The position numbers were made by a program, and so were the translations under genes. Under the pieces are notes generated by a model. That model ran no database searches. It was not told where the DNA came from and saw only the letters and a list, made by a program, of their open reading frames with translations. This document shows, piece after piece, positions 7,498-15,978 of a stretch of 50,201 nt of DNA. This DNA is from Dehalococcoidia bacterium UBA2160. GTDB lineage: Bacteria > Chloroflexota > Dehalococcoidia > Lucifugimonadales > UBA1123. Within the stretch, counting starts at the first letter, position 1, and every line of letters starts with the position of its first letter. The stretch is taken from the NCBI GenBank assembly GCA_002328865.1, contig DCWO01000082.1, forward strand, positions 1,485 to 51,685, given 5' to 3'.

Positions 7498-8079
7498 CTA
7501 GGTGAGTTCGGGCTCGATCACTCCGTAGTCGCCGTCTTGGCGACGGTATGCAACATTGTACTCGTTGGAGTCCATGTTGAAAAACAGGAAGAAACCGTGG
7601 CTCAACAACTCCATCTGGAAGATGGCGTCTTCCACCGCCATGGGCGTCATGGGGAACCGTTTGGTCCTGACGACGCTGCCGAGCTCCTCCGCCGACTCTT
7701 CTTGGCTGGCGAGGTCGGCCTGGTCGACGGCGGATGCGTCAGCCGTTTCGATGCCTGCTTCCCGTCGCCGCGGCTGCCCGGAGTGGTACACCTTGCCCTT
7801 GAACCGACGAATCTGGCGGTCGACCACGTCGGTGACGCCGTCGACTGCCGCGTAGACGTTGACGCCGCTGTCCTGCCCTCGCAGCGTGTACTTCCCGACA
7901 GAAAGCGTCATTTGGGCGACGACAGACTTGCGCTGCCCTTTGGAGGCGCCCCGTGAAATCTCGACGCGGACGCCCGAGATCTGCGACATGTGGCGCTCCA
8001 GCCGGTCGAGCTTTTTGTGTATGTAGGTCTCAGTGTCGGGGCTGAGATCGATGTTCTTGGCCTGGATACGAATGTCCAA
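7498..8079 (-). CDS. hpf: Long-form ribosome hibernation promoting factor
   Basis: A 193-residue protein. Residues 1-100 are the S30AE domain (MDIRIQAKNIDLSPDTETYI, later GKYTLRGQDSGVNVYAAVD), which binds the 30S decoding centre. After a charged linker, residues about 135-190 are the C-terminal dimerisation domain (RFPMTPMAVEDAIFQMELL, then GFFLFFNMDSNEYNVAYRR). The long form drives 100S ribosome dimers in stationary phase. The start is TTG 8079 with GGAGG eight bases upstream. A good minus-strand promoter (8163-8191) sits back to back with the thrC promoter. Confidence 0.96.
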   Translation of the reverse strand: MDIRIQAKNIDLSPDTETYIHKKLDRLERHMSQISGVRVEISRGASKGQRKSVVAQMTLSVGKYTLRGQDSGVNVYAAVDGVTDVVDRQIRRFKGKVYHSGQPRRREAGIETADASAVDQADLASQEESAEELGSVVRTKRFPMTPMAVEDAIFQMELLSHGFFLFFNMDSNEYNVAYRRQDGDYGVIEPELT

Positions 8080-8162
8080 CGCATGTGCCTCCGAAGGAAG
8101 GAATATCGTCGGTCGGGCGGCTCGTGCATTAGCTCGCGCGGACGAGCCGAGACGACATCTTC

Positions 8163-8191
8163 ATTGTAGGTGCAGTCGTTAGGTCGATCAA
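8163..8191 (-). promoter_or_regulatory. Promoter of hpf
   Basis: On the minus strand TTGATC (8191-8186), a 17-bp spacer and TACAAT (8168-8163), about 84 bp upstream of the hpf start. Close to the housekeeping consensus. Confidence 0.65.
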
Positions 8192-8209
8192 GCTTACGCG
8201 CCTCCACAC

Positions 8210-8239
8210 TTGTCACCTGTCGAGGCTGTGGGTTAGAGT
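8210..8239 (+). promoter_or_regulatory. Promoter of thrC
   Basis: TTGTCA (8210-8215), an 18-bp spacer and TAGAGT (8234-8239), about 32 bp before the first thrC start codon. The -10 is weaker than the -35. Confidence 0.5.
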
Positions 8240-8270
8240 AAGTTGAATCCGTTTTCAACCAGGTTCCAGA

Positions 8271-9335
8271 GTGACCGCGATGAGACAAAGCCTCCTCGAA
8301 AAGTACAAAGAGCATCTCCCCGTGACCGGTGGCACGCCAATGTTCTCCATGGGGGAAGGCGCGACGCCCCTCGTAAAATCCCGCAAGATTGCCGAATTGG
8401 TGGGGTGCGACGAGCTCTACTTCAAGTTGGAAGGCTGCAACCCGACTGGGTCGTTCAAGGATCGGGGCATGGTGGTGGCAGTGGCAAAAGCCATTGAGGC
8501 CGGCGGCACGAGCCTAGCGTGCGCGTCCACGGGCAACACCAGTGCGTCGGCGGCGGCGTATGGCGCTTATTGCGGGTTGCCGACCACCGTTATCGTGCCG
8601 AAGGGCAACGTGTCCCGGGGCAAGCTGGCCCAGGCAATCGCCTACGGCGCACGAATCATGCTGATCCAGGGGAGCTTCGATCTCGCGCTGCAAATGGTGC
8701 GAGAACTCACCGAGCGCAACCCGATCGTGTTGGTCAACTCGGTCAACCCAAACAGAATTCAGGGTCAGAAAACCGCATCGTTCGAGGTTGTCGAAGACCT
8801 GGGGACGGCGCCGGACTATCTCTTCATCCCGGTTGGCAACGCGGGGAACATCACGGCCTATTGGCTCGGATTCAAAGAGGCTTATCACAACGAATGGACT
8901 TCGATTCTGCCCATGATGATGGGATTTCAGGCGGAGGGCGCAGCGCCCATCGTCCGAGGCGACGTTGTAGCGGAGCCTGAAACCATCGCGTCTGCGATCA
9001 GAATCGGCAATCCCGCGAGTTGGAGCAGCGCCATCGAAGCGCGAGACGAGTCAGGCGGCTCGATTGGCATGGTGTCCGACGACGAGATCATGGACGCTTA
9101 CAAGCTGATGGCCAACGGCGAGGGTCTGTTTTGCGAACCGGCGTCCGCCGCGGGCGTGGCCGGGCTTCTCAAGCGTTCGGAGACAGGTCTGTCCCTCGAA
9201 GGGAAGCGTGTCGTTTGTGTAATAACCGGCTCGGGCCTCAAAGACCCGGACCTGGCGAACGAGGTTGAGCCAGTCTGGATGGAAGAGTACCCTCCGGACG
9301 TTTCCGTAGTGGAAGAAGCCCTGAAGTTAAGTTGA
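8271..9335 (+). CDS. thrC: Threonine synthase
   Basis: A 354-residue fold-type II PLP enzyme that converts O-phosphohomoserine to threonine. The PLP lysine is in NPTGSFKDRGM (Lys63). A Gly-rich phosphate loop (PVGNAGNITAYW) and ASTGNTSASAAAYGAY match the family. The C-terminus EGLFCEPASAAGVAGL is typical of threonine synthases. Start GTG 8271 is used here; ATG 8280 is equally possible, and neither has a strong ribosome site. It is divergent from hpf. Downstream genes run in the same direction but no other threonine genes are present. Confidence 0.95.
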   Translation: MTAMRQSLLEKYKEHLPVTGGTPMFSMGEGATPLVKSRKIAELVGCDELYFKLEGCNPTGSFKDRGMVVAVAKAIEAGGTSLACASTGNTSASAAAYGAYCGLPTTVIVPKGNVSRGKLAQAIAYGARIMLIQGSFDLALQMVRELTERNPIVLVNSVNPNRIQGQKTASFEVVEDLGTAPDYLFIPVGNAGNITAYWLGFKEAYHNEWTSILPMMMGFQAEGAAPIVRGDVVAEPETIASAIRIGNPASWSSAIEARDESGGSIGMVSDDEIMDAYKLMANGEGLFCEPASAAGVAGLLKRSETGLSLEGKRVVCVITGSGLKDPDLANEVEPVWMEEYPPDVSVVEEALKLS

Positions 9336-9425
9336 CGGACCCGATGCGGCGCGCGCGCCCGGTGCCCGAGCGAACCGGACAGAACGCGCCATCGGAAGGA
9401 CGACGAGGCGGGTCCGCACGTTTGA

Positions 9426-10133
9426 ATGAGTCCTTTTTTGTTTGCCGGAATCCCATATGAGGCGCATACTGTCTCGGGGTCACATCCGCGTCGTTGTGCC
9501 TCCTCGGCTCGAAACACCGCCTCCTGGCGGATTGAGATCCGGTCAACCCACGCACGGAAGGGTGGTAAACGCCTGGTAAAAGAACAGCAAATCCGCGAGG
9601 CTGTATCCTCGATTCTCGACGCCATCGGAGAAGACGTCGACCGCGAAGGCCTCCGAGAGACGCCCGGAAGGGTGGCCCGCATGTACGCCGAGTTCTTCTC
9701 CGGTCTTTCGCAAGACCCCGCCAAGGAGCTTGCGACGGGCTTCGAAGAGGGTCATCGCGACATCGTGGTCCTGAAAGGCATCGAGTTCAACTCCATCTGC
9801 GAGCATCATCTCCTTCCGTTCTACGGTACCGCCCAGATCGGCTATGTTCCCTGCGGGCGTGTGGTGGGCGCAAGCAAGTTGGCCCGCGTTCTGGACGTGC
9901 TCGCTCGGCGCCCTCAACTGCAGGAGCGCCTGACCAACCAATTCGTCGACGTGGTGTACACTACCCTTCAACCGGAGGGCGTGGCCGTCATCCTGAGCGC
10001 CAAGCACATGTGCATGACGATGAGGGGCGTCAAGAAGCCAGGGTCCGAGATCGTAACCCAAGCCAGCAGAGGCAGCCTGAAGACTCAACCGGATGTCAGG
10101 CGTGATTTCCTGGCGATGTTACAGGAGATGTGA
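9426..10133 (+). CDS. folE: GTP cyclohydrolase I
   Basis: Catalyses GTP to dihydroneopterin triphosphate, the first step of folate synthesis. Zinc and active-site motifs are clear: NSICEHHLLPFYG and LSAKHMCMTMRGV, and the end is the usual DVRRDFLAML. The homologous part begins at KEQQIREAVSSIL (about 9579). The only standard starts, ATG 9426 and TTG 9438, add about 50 residues of non-family sequence and lack a ribosome site. GGAAGGG (9556-9562) instead precedes a CTG at 9573, which would give a normal 186-residue enzyme. The true start is therefore probably non-AUG. The stop overlaps the next gene by four bases. Confidence 0.95.
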   Translation: MSPFLFAGIPYEAHTVSGSHPRRCASSARNTASWRIEIRSTHARKGGKRLVKEQQIREAVSSILDAIGEDVDREGLRETPGRVARMYAEFFSGLSQDPAKELATGFEEGHRDIVVLKGIEFNSICEHHLLPFYGTAQIGYVPCGRVVGASKLARVLDVLARRPQLQERLTNQFVDVVYTTLQPEGVAVILSAKHMCMTMRGVKKPGSEIVTQASRGSLKTQPDVRRDFLAMLQEM

Positions 10134-11113
10134 AGGTGGGCAGCATCATCCGACAAGAGACATATGAATCGATTTGGAGCGAATGGGAAAGCATCCTGCC
10201 TTCGTGTTCGACTAATACGATATTCGTGACTCCTTGGTGGCAAAAAGTCTGGTGGGACAACTTCGGCCAAGGGAATGAACTCCACATCAGTTCAGTTCGC
10301 GACGGAGACCGGCTCATCGGAATATCGCCTCTGATGCTAAGCGAAGGCGTTCTGACCTTCGCAGGTGACCGCGACCTGTTCGACTACTTCGACTTCCTGG
10401 TAACTGAGGGCGACGAGACAGCCTTCTACTCCGCATTGGGCGACCACCTGGCTGAGCTTGATTTTCACACGTTGGACTTGACGTCTCTGCCCCAGAGTTC
10501 GCCCACGCTGCGGCATCTGCCGGAGATCATGCGGCAGATGGGTTTTTCGGTAAGCCTCGACGAAAAAGAGACCACCCCGGTCACGTACCTGCCCGAAACT
10601 TGGGATGAGTATTTGGGAGGTTTGCGAAAGAAGGACCGGCACGAGCTTCGAAGGAAGATCCGCCGCCTCGAAAAGGCCGACAGTCCCCACCAGTACTCAT
10701 GCCAACTGGCCGAGACCGGTGACGGCTGCATGCAAGACTTCTTCCGGCTTCTTCGCGCCAGCAGTGACGAGAAGGACGGATTCCTAACACCCGAACGTGA
10801 GAAATTCTTCATCGACGTCGCCCGCGAACTGACCGCCCGCGACCAGTTCAAGCTCTATTTCCTCGAGGTCGAAGGCGAGCGGGTCGCAGGGTGCATATGT
10901 TTCGACTATGGGCAATCCTATCTCCTGTACAATAGCGGCTACAATCCCGAATACTCCAAGCTGAGCGTCGGGTTGATCAACAAGGCGTTCAGCATTCAGG
11001 CGGCGATCGAAGAAGGGCGGGAGTCCTTCAACTTCCTCAAGGGCAACGAGCGCTACAAATACGATCTTGGGGCTCAAGACGAGTCTCTGTTTGACATGAT
11101 GGCGCGCCGTTGA
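10130..11113 (+). CDS. FemAB/BioF2-like (Acetyltransf_6) GNAT-fold protein
   Basis: A 327-residue protein with two tandem GNAT-like halves, as in the FemAB/CelD-like Acetyltransf_6 group. Landmarks are TPWWQKVWWDNF near residue 34, the DRHELRRKIRRLEK helix near 175, and the C-terminal signature YNPEYSKLSVG followed by FNFLKGNERYKYDLG. Members transfer acyl or aminoacyl groups in envelope polysaccharide or peptidoglycan metabolism. The start GTG 10130 overlaps the folE stop (GTGA); GTG 10136 is better spaced from AGGAG (10123-10127). The coupling to folE is probably positional. The nearby glycosyltransferase and deacetylase suggest glycan or sugar-conjugate work. Confidence 0.75.
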   Translation: MKVGSIIRQETYESIWSEWESILPSCSTNTIFVTPWWQKVWWDNFGQGNELHISSVRDGDRLIGISPLMLSEGVLTFAGDRDLFDYFDFLVTEGDETAFYSALGDHLAELDFHTLDLTSLPQSSPTLRHLPEIMRQMGFSVSLDEKETTPVTYLPETWDEYLGGLRKKDRHELRRKIRRLEKADSPHQYSCQLAETGDGCMQDFFRLLRASSDEKDGFLTPEREKFFIDVARELTARDQFKLYFLEVEGERVAGCICFDYGQSYLLYNSGYNPEYSKLSVGLINKAFSIQAAIEEGRESFNFLKGNERYKYDLGAQDESLFDMMARR

Positions 11114-11416
11114 CGGGTCCTGAACACGACTGGGCGAGCGGGTTGCTTGGGATGCCCGCGGACGCCGCATCTCACCCCGATTCGACGTAGCACTTGTCAA
11201 GCCATAGATCACGCTGGTCTTGGTTTTCGTGGACAGCACATAAAGAACCGTCCGCCGAGCATGAGGCGGGAAGACAGATCAACAACAGCGGACGGGCCGA
11301 GGCCCTGCCGCGCTGAGGTGACGTTTGGCGTCAGGGCGTAGACGACCAAGTGTCCGAGAAATCCAAACCGTCTTTGTTCGGCAAGGGCGATTTGGCAACG
11401 ATCAATGGAGCCATAG
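11114..11416 (+). other. Intergenic region with several inverted repeats
   Basis: About 300 bp with no supported gene before the glycosyltransferase. CCGTCCGC (11248-11255) pairs with GCGGACGG (11288-11295). The overlapping CCGCC (11252-11256) can pair instead with GGCGG (11265-11269). TGACG/CGTCA (11319-11323, 11329-11333) forms a third hairpin. Mutually exclusive pairings could mean a cis-regulatory leader, but no known riboswitch class is recognised. Confidence 0.3.
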
Positions 11417-12640
11417 ATGCGAAGATTGGCGATACTGAGTTTCCACGGTTGTCCGGTGGCGCGGTTGGGTGAGAAGGACACCGGTGGAATGAACGTCTAT
11501 GTCCTTCAACTAGCCCGTGAGTTGGCTCGACAGGGAACCAACGTGGACGTATTCACCCGTTATCACGACCCCAACGACCCCAAAGTCGTCCAACTCGAGG
11601 AAGGCGCCAGAGTAATTCATCTGAAGGCGGGCCCGATCGATGCCGCCAAAGAAGACCTCTTCGACTTCATTCCCGAGTTCTTGGGCGAACTGTACGCGTT
11701 CCAGCGCTCGGAAGACACCACGTACGACCTGGTGCACTCCCACTACTGGCTGTCAGGCCGTGTGGGCATGACGTTGAGCCAGAAGTGGGACGTTCCTCAT
11801 GTCACGACCTTCCACACTCTGGCCAAGACGAAGCTGCGAGCCCGAGTCGGCGAGCGTGAACCCATGCGGCGCGTGAACGTCGAGAGCCTGGTTATGCAAA
11901 ACGTGGACGCCATCGTAGTCTCCACCGAAGAAGAGAAACAGGACGTAGTTCACTTGTACGACGCGGTGCCTCGCAAGGTCTCAGTTGTGCCTGCAGGCGT
12001 CGATCTGGACCTGTTCGAGCCCATCGAAAAACCAATTGCTCGCGAGGCATTGGGTATTCGGGAAAAGCGGGTTATACTATACGTAGGCCGGATAGAGCGA
12101 TTGAAGGGAATCGAGATCTTGCTGAGGTCTGCGGCCCTCGTCGAGGACATCGCAGACATGCGGGTGTTGATCGTCGGAGGGCATCCCGAAAACGATACCG
12201 AGCAGGACCGACTCCGAGCGCTTACCGCGGAGCTAGGACTCCAAGATGTCGTGACCTTCACCGGCGCGGTCGAGCAAGCCGAGTTGCCCAACTACTACAA
12301 TGCGGCCGACGCATTTGTCCTGCCGTCGCACTCCGAAAGTTTCGGTCTCGCGGCCCTTGAAGCGATGGCATGTGGCACGCCGGTGGTGGCGTCCAGGGTC
12401 GGCGGGCTCAAGACATTCATCGATAGCGGGGAAACCGGATATCTGGTTCCCTGGCGTTGTCCGGAACCCTTCGCGCAGCGCCTCGAGATGCTTTTGGCCA
12501 ACCCTGAGCTCAAGAACGCCATGGGCACGGCGGCCAGGGCAAAGGCTCTGAAGATGGGCTGGGGTCACACTGCAGACCGCATGCTGGAGTGCTACTCCGG
12601 TTTAAGTTGCGATTCGTGGGAGAGCGTCGCGGGAGATTAA
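11417..12640 (+). CDS. GT4 family glycosyltransferase, MshA-like
   Basis: A 407-residue retaining GT-B glycosyltransferase. The N-terminal acceptor domain begins with a His-Gly-containing loop and DTGGMNVYVLQLAREL, the pattern of D-inositol-3-phosphate glycosyltransferase (MshA) and related sucrose-phosphate synthase-like enzymes. The C-terminal donor domain has YVGRIERLKGIEILL and the EX7E motif ESFGLAALE near residue 310. In actinobacteria MshA joins GlcNAc to inositol phosphate. Here substrate assignment is open because the clade is broad. A PIG-L deacetylase and a double-GNAT protein, the same families as MshB and MshD, lie within 3 kb. DUF502 follows after 2 bp. Confidence 0.88.
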   Translation: MRRLAILSFHGCPVARLGEKDTGGMNVYVLQLARELARQGTNVDVFTRYHDPNDPKVVQLEEGARVIHLKAGPIDAAKEDLFDFIPEFLGELYAFQRSEDTTYDLVHSHYWLSGRVGMTLSQKWDVPHVTTFHTLAKTKLRARVGEREPMRRVNVESLVMQNVDAIVVSTEEEKQDVVHLYDAVPRKVSVVPAGVDLDLFEPIEKPIAREALGIREKRVILYVGRIERLKGIEILLRSAALVEDIADMRVLIVGGHPENDTEQDRLRALTAELGLQDVVTFTGAVEQAELPNYYNAADAFVLPSHSESFGLAALEAMACGTPVVASRVGGLKTFIDSGETGYLVPWRCPEPFAQRLEMLLANPELKNAMGTAARAKALKMGWGHTADRMLECYSGLSCDSWESVAGD

Positions 12641-12642
12641 CG

Positions 12643-13377
12643 ATGAACGGTCAGCACAAAGACCCACACCCGGACGGCTCACGCAGTACGTTCCAGCGGG
12701 TGGAGGGCCACGTGCTGCAAAGACTGGGCACGGGCTTCCTGGTACTGATACCCCTGCTGGTCACGCTGATCATCGTAAAGTACAGCATCGGCGCTTTCAC
12801 CGACGTCCTTCGTCCGTTCATCGACGGGTTTGTTCAAGTACCGTTCATCGAAAGCGTTCCCGCGATCGACGTCTTCACATGGGTCGTGTTCGTGGCGGTG
12901 GTGCTTGGCACTTTCTACTTTGCGGGTGCTTTGGTCTCGGCAGGTTCGAGGCGGAGGGTCGTACAGCTCCAGAACGCCATCTTGAGCCGCATCCCCGTGG
13001 TCAAGAGTATATACGGCGTTGTAAGGCAAGCCACCGAGGCTCTCTCCACCGGGTCGCAGCACGAGTTTTCCAGGGTAGTGTTCGTCGAATGGCCGAGGCC
13101 TGGGGTCACCGCGATGGGACTGGTGACCGGACACTGCCACATGCCTGACAGTGACACGATGAAGATCGTCGTCTACATCCCCACCGTGCCCAATCCCACC
13201 TCGGGCATGCTCGCCATCTTGGACGAGGATCAGGTCACGGAGACCGACATCACGGTGGAAGAGGCCATGAAGGTTGTGTTCTCCGGTGGGATCATCCTGC
13301 CGGACATGATGCTGTCCGGTCTCCGGAATGGGGGAGGAAGACGCGATCCACAGCTTTCGGAGCGGCAGGAGCCTTAA
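12643..13377 (+). CDS. DUF502 family membrane protein
   Basis: A 244-residue protein. ATG 12643 is preceded by GGGAG (12631-12635). Two membrane helices are visible at residues about 31-52 (GFLVLIPLLVTLIIVKYSIG) and 77-100 (VFTWVVFVAVVLGTFYFAG). The conserved soluble part includes RIPVVKSIYGVVRQ, VVFVEWPRPGVTAMG and VYIPTVPNPTSG, diagnostic of DUF502. The family's function is not established; the domain faces the cytoplasm or forms a small oligomer at the membrane. It begins two bases after the glycosyltransferase stop, so the two are an operon, closed by a terminator at 13384-13416. Confidence 0.88.
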   Translation: MNGQHKDPHPDGSRSTFQRVEGHVLQRLGTGFLVLIPLLVTLIIVKYSIGAFTDVLRPFIDGFVQVPFIESVPAIDVFTWVVFVAVVLGTFYFAGALVSAGSRRRVVQLQNAILSRIPVVKSIYGVVRQATEALSTGSQHEFSRVVFVEWPRPGVTAMGLVTGHCHMPDSDTMKIVVYIPTVPNPTSGMLAILDEDQVTETDITVEEAMKVVFSGGIILPDMMLSGLRNGGGRRDPQLSERQEP

Positions 13378-13383
13378 CCGAGC

Positions 13384-13416
13384 GGCGCCTCATCGTGGCT
13401 GAGGCGGGTCGTTTTT
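13384..13416 (+). terminator. Rho-independent terminator
   Basis: CGCCTC (13386-13391) pairs with GAGGCG (13401-13406), followed after a few bases by TTTTT (13412-13416). It separates DUF502 from the convergent double-GNAT gene. Confidence 0.75.
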
Positions 13417-13418
13417 CC

Positions 13419-14336
13419 CTACTTGAGGGTCTTTTCGTACCACGCGGTACGGGCCACTTGCCTGAACCCGAGCTTGTGATACAGCGCGAGGGCCGGTTCG
13501 TTCGCTGAATCGACTTCGAGTTCAATTGCCTCGACGTTCTGTTCGTTCAAGTACTCCATGCCCGAAACCACGACTGCCGTTCCGAGTCCATTGCCTCTGT
13601 AGTCAGGGTCCACGCCCGTCATCGCTACGAAGCCAACGGAGCCGTGCTCGTTGTGGTTGCGGATCGTCCAGTTGTAGCCTGCCACCTTGTCGCCTTCGGC
13701 GATGAGTACGATGCCTTCGGGCGAGGTGTTGCTCATGCGCACCCGGGCGGCGATTTCCTCAACGGTGTTAGGGCAAAAGCCCCAGTGTTCGCCGAACGCC
13801 CTGTTTTGCACGACAGTGAGGGCCTCCTCATCCTGATCCAAGGCGAACGGCCTGAGCCGCATGCCATCTGGAAGATCAACGGCCGGCAGGACGGCGTCAC
13901 GCCACTGCATCTGCCAGTACTCTTTGACTTGAGCAAAGCCTTCCGACACCAGAAGATCGCAGGCGACCGTTGAGTCCGCGCCTGCCTGGACGTGGAACAC
14001 GGTTACTCCGAGACCCCGTGCACGCTCGATGGCCTTGCGCAGGAGCGCCCGTCCGATGCCCTGATGTCGGTGTGGTTCGAGCACTCCGCCGCCGGCGACC
14101 GCGCGGCTGATGGGAACCTCCGGAGACACAATGGTAAAGCCAACCAACTGCGATCCGATCTCGGCTACGTAGCAATTCTCCTCTGGCTTGCACGAGGGGT
14201 GTTCCAGGATCTGCCGCATGAGTTCGGAGTCGAACTCTTTGACCGTGCCTTTTATCGAGTTTACGCCGTTGAACAGATCTCGCATCTGATCGATATCGTC
14301 CCAACGGAAATTCCGGATCTCATGAGAAATTGGCAT
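13419..14336 (-). CDS. Double-GNAT acetyltransferase, MshD-like architecture
   Basis: A 305-residue protein with two GNAT domains. The acetyl-CoA loop of the first is HRHQGIGRALLRKAI (about residues 95-110) and of the second DYRGNGLGTAVVVSGMEYL (about 240-258). The C-terminal ALALYHKLGFRQVARTAWYEK is the usual GNAT ending. Tandem GNAT domains of this length are typical of mycothiol synthase (MshD) and of many uncharacterised relatives. ATG 14336 is the best start because the upstream open frame does not resemble protein. It is divergent from the PIG-L deacetylase. Acetyltransferase activity is probable; the substrate is not determinable. Confidence 0.85.
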   Translation of the reverse strand: MPISHEIRNFRWDDIDQMRDLFNGVNSIKGTVKEFDSELMRQILEHPSCKPEENCYVAEIGSQLVGFTIVSPEVPISRAVAGGGVLEPHRHQGIGRALLRKAIERARGLGVTVFHVQAGADSTVACDLLVSEGFAQVKEYWQMQWRDAVLPAVDLPDGMRLRPFALDQDEEALTVVQNRAFGEHWGFCPNTVEEIAARVRMSNTSPEGIVLIAEGDKVAGYNWTIRNHNEHGSVGFVAMTGVDPDYRGNGLGTAVVVSGMEYLNEQNVEAIELEVDSANEPALALYHKLGFRQVARTAWYEKTLK

Positions 14337-14420
14337 GCATGTCTTCCCGTGTCGTATGCTTGTGCCTGAAAGCAGACTGATTGTAGCAGAGAGGTTCCAA
14401 GCGAACACTTTAACACACCC

Positions 14421-14449
14421 TTGTCGCGACTCAGGCCAACATCTATGAT
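14421..14449 (+). promoter_or_regulatory. Promoter of the PIG-L gene
   Basis: TTGTCG (14421-14426), exactly 17 bp, then TATGAT (14444-14449). The predicted start near 14456 gives a leader of about 35 nt before ATG 14491. Confidence 0.65.
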
Positions 14450-14490
14450 GATAGGCGTGCGAAAAATCCGAGAGGGGCGATTCAATAACG

Positions 14491-15195
14491 ATGGACAGAC
14501 CTGAACGAGCGATGGTGGTTACACCACACCCGGACGACGCCGAGATCGGCTGCGGCGGGACAATCGGAGCCTGGATCAAGGCCGGAACCGAAGTCGTCTA
14601 CGTGCTGTGCACCAACGGCGACAAGGGTTCCGGCGACCTGGGAATGACCTCCGATCGGCTGGCGGAGATCCGAGAGCGGGAGCAGGCGGAAGCGGCCGAC
14701 ATTCTCGGAGTCAAAGAGGTCATCTACCTCCGATACCCTGACGGGATGTTGGAAGACACCAGCGAGTTTCGCGGCCAACTGGTCCACGCGATACGCAAAC
14801 ACCAACCGGAAGTCGTCATGACGCCCGATCCATTCCGACGCGGCTTCTACCTTCATCGGGACCACCGCGTATGCGGACAGGTGACGATTGACGCGGTGTT
14901 CCCTTTCGCGAGGGACCACCTCCACTACCCAGAGCACATCGAGGAAGAAGGCCTCGAGACGTACAAAGTCGCCGACATACTTCTGTGGGGCACGGAAGAA
15001 GCCGACACTTACCTGGACATCACCGACACGATCGAAGCAAAGATCGAGTCGCTGAGGAAACACGCGTCTCAGGTGTCCTCGGACGGCTCGAGCGGAGACG
15101 TTGGCGACTTCATCAAAGCCAACGCGAAACGCATGGGTGAGAAGGCTGACCTCATCTACGCCGAAGCGTTTCGTCGAATCAACATACGAGGGTAG
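14491..15195 (+). CDS. PIG-L/LmbE family zinc deacetylase, MshB-like
   Basis: A 234-residue member of the PIG-L family, which removes N-acetyl groups from GlcNAc conjugates (MshB in mycothiol, BshB in bacillithiol, also glycolipid enzymes). The zinc motif PHPDDAEIGCGG (His13, Asp15, Asp16) is at the start and the third metal ligand is in LHRDHR. The conserved CTNGDKGS and YPDGML follow the family pattern. The length matches single-domain members. It is transcribed from its own promoter, divergent from the double-GNAT gene. The PHP phosphatase begins 9 bp after its stop, so the two are co-transcribed. Which acetylated sugar it acts on is unknown. Confidence 0.92.
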   Translation: MDRPERAMVVTPHPDDAEIGCGGTIGAWIKAGTEVVYVLCTNGDKGSGDLGMTSDRLAEIREREQAEAADILGVKEVIYLRYPDGMLEDTSEFRGQLVHAIRKHQPEVVMTPDPFRRGFYLHRDHRVCGQVTIDAVFPFARDHLHYPEHIEEEGLETYKVADILLWGTEEADTYLDITDTIEAKIESLRKHASQVSSDGSSGDVGDFIKANAKRMGEKADLIYAEAFRRINIRG

Positions 15196-15204
15196 GGCAG
15201 TCCA

Positions 15205-15978
15205 TTGTACGACCTGCACGCCCACATCCTGCCCGCGGTGGACGACGGCGCCCGGACCATGGAAGAGACCCTGGCCATGACCGTCGTCGCGGCAGAGCAG
15301 GGGACCGAAATGCTTCTGGCCACGCCCCATCGAAAGGACGTGACCGAGCAATCTTCGGTGGCGCACATCCAATCGCTCGTCCGCGAAGTGAACGCCTGGC
15401 TCGGCGAGCGGGACTACGACATGACCATGGTGTTAGGCATGGAAAACCACCTGGACCTGGACCTCCCGGCCGAGATCGAGGCGGGCAGGGCCTTGCCCAT
15501 GAACGGGACCGAATACATCCTCGTCGAAATGCCGTTCTTCGGCAGGCCAAATTGGGTCGAAGAAGTGTTGTTTCAGATTCAGTTGCAAGGTCTGAAGCCG
15601 GTGCTCGCTCACCCGGAGCGTATTGAGGCGTTTCAGCGCGATCCCGACATGCTCGCAATGTTCGTCGACAGAGGAATCTTGACCCAAGTAACCGCCGGCA
15701 GCCCGGTTGGGCATTTCGGCCGCAGAGTCGAACGGATCACGCGAGACATGCTGGACAGGAACCTGGTCCACATACTCGCATCCGACACGCACAACCCGTC
15801 GGGCCCGCGTTCGCCGAAATTGCGCAGAGGGGTCGAGGCGGTGGCCAAAATCGTTGGCCATGAAGCCGCCGAGCGCATGGTGACAGACACGCCCAAGTCG
15901 ATCCTTGAAGGAAAAACAGTCGAGGTCGAGCCTTCCAGAGAACCGTCCTCCTCCGGCAGTTGGTGGCGGTTCTGGTGA
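15205..15978 (+). CDS. PHP-domain tyrosine phosphatase (CpsB/YwqE type)
   Basis: A 257-residue protein with the PHP metal-binding fold. The first motif YDLHAHILPAVDDGA is the hallmark of the manganese-dependent CpsB/YwqE tyrosine phosphatases that regulate polysaccharide export. Other ligands are in LLATPHRK, VLGMENHLDL, PVLAHPERIEAF and ILASDTHNPSGPR. The start TTG 15205 follows a GGTAGGG-like ribosome site. No tyrosine kinase or polymerase gene is nearby, so the family assignment is firmer than the capsule role. The C-terminal tail is Ser-rich and ends WWRFW. Confidence 0.87.
   Translation: MYDLHAHILPAVDDGARTMEETLAMTVVAAEQGTEMLLATPHRKDVTEQSSVAHIQSLVREVNAWLGERDYDMTMVLGMENHLDLDLPAEIEAGRALPMNGTEYILVEMPFFGRPNWVEEVLFQIQLQGLKPVLAHPERIEAFQRDPDMLAMFVDRGILTQVTAGSPVGHFGRRVERITRDMLDRNLVHILASDTHNPSGPRSPKLRRGVEAVAKIVGHEAAERMVTDTPKSILEGKTVEVEPSREPSSSGSWWRFW

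Noticed and set aside
14337..14579. Extended N-terminus of the double-GNAT protein
   Set aside because: The added 81 residues overlap the PIG-L promoter and the PIG-L start and do not resemble GNAT sequence.
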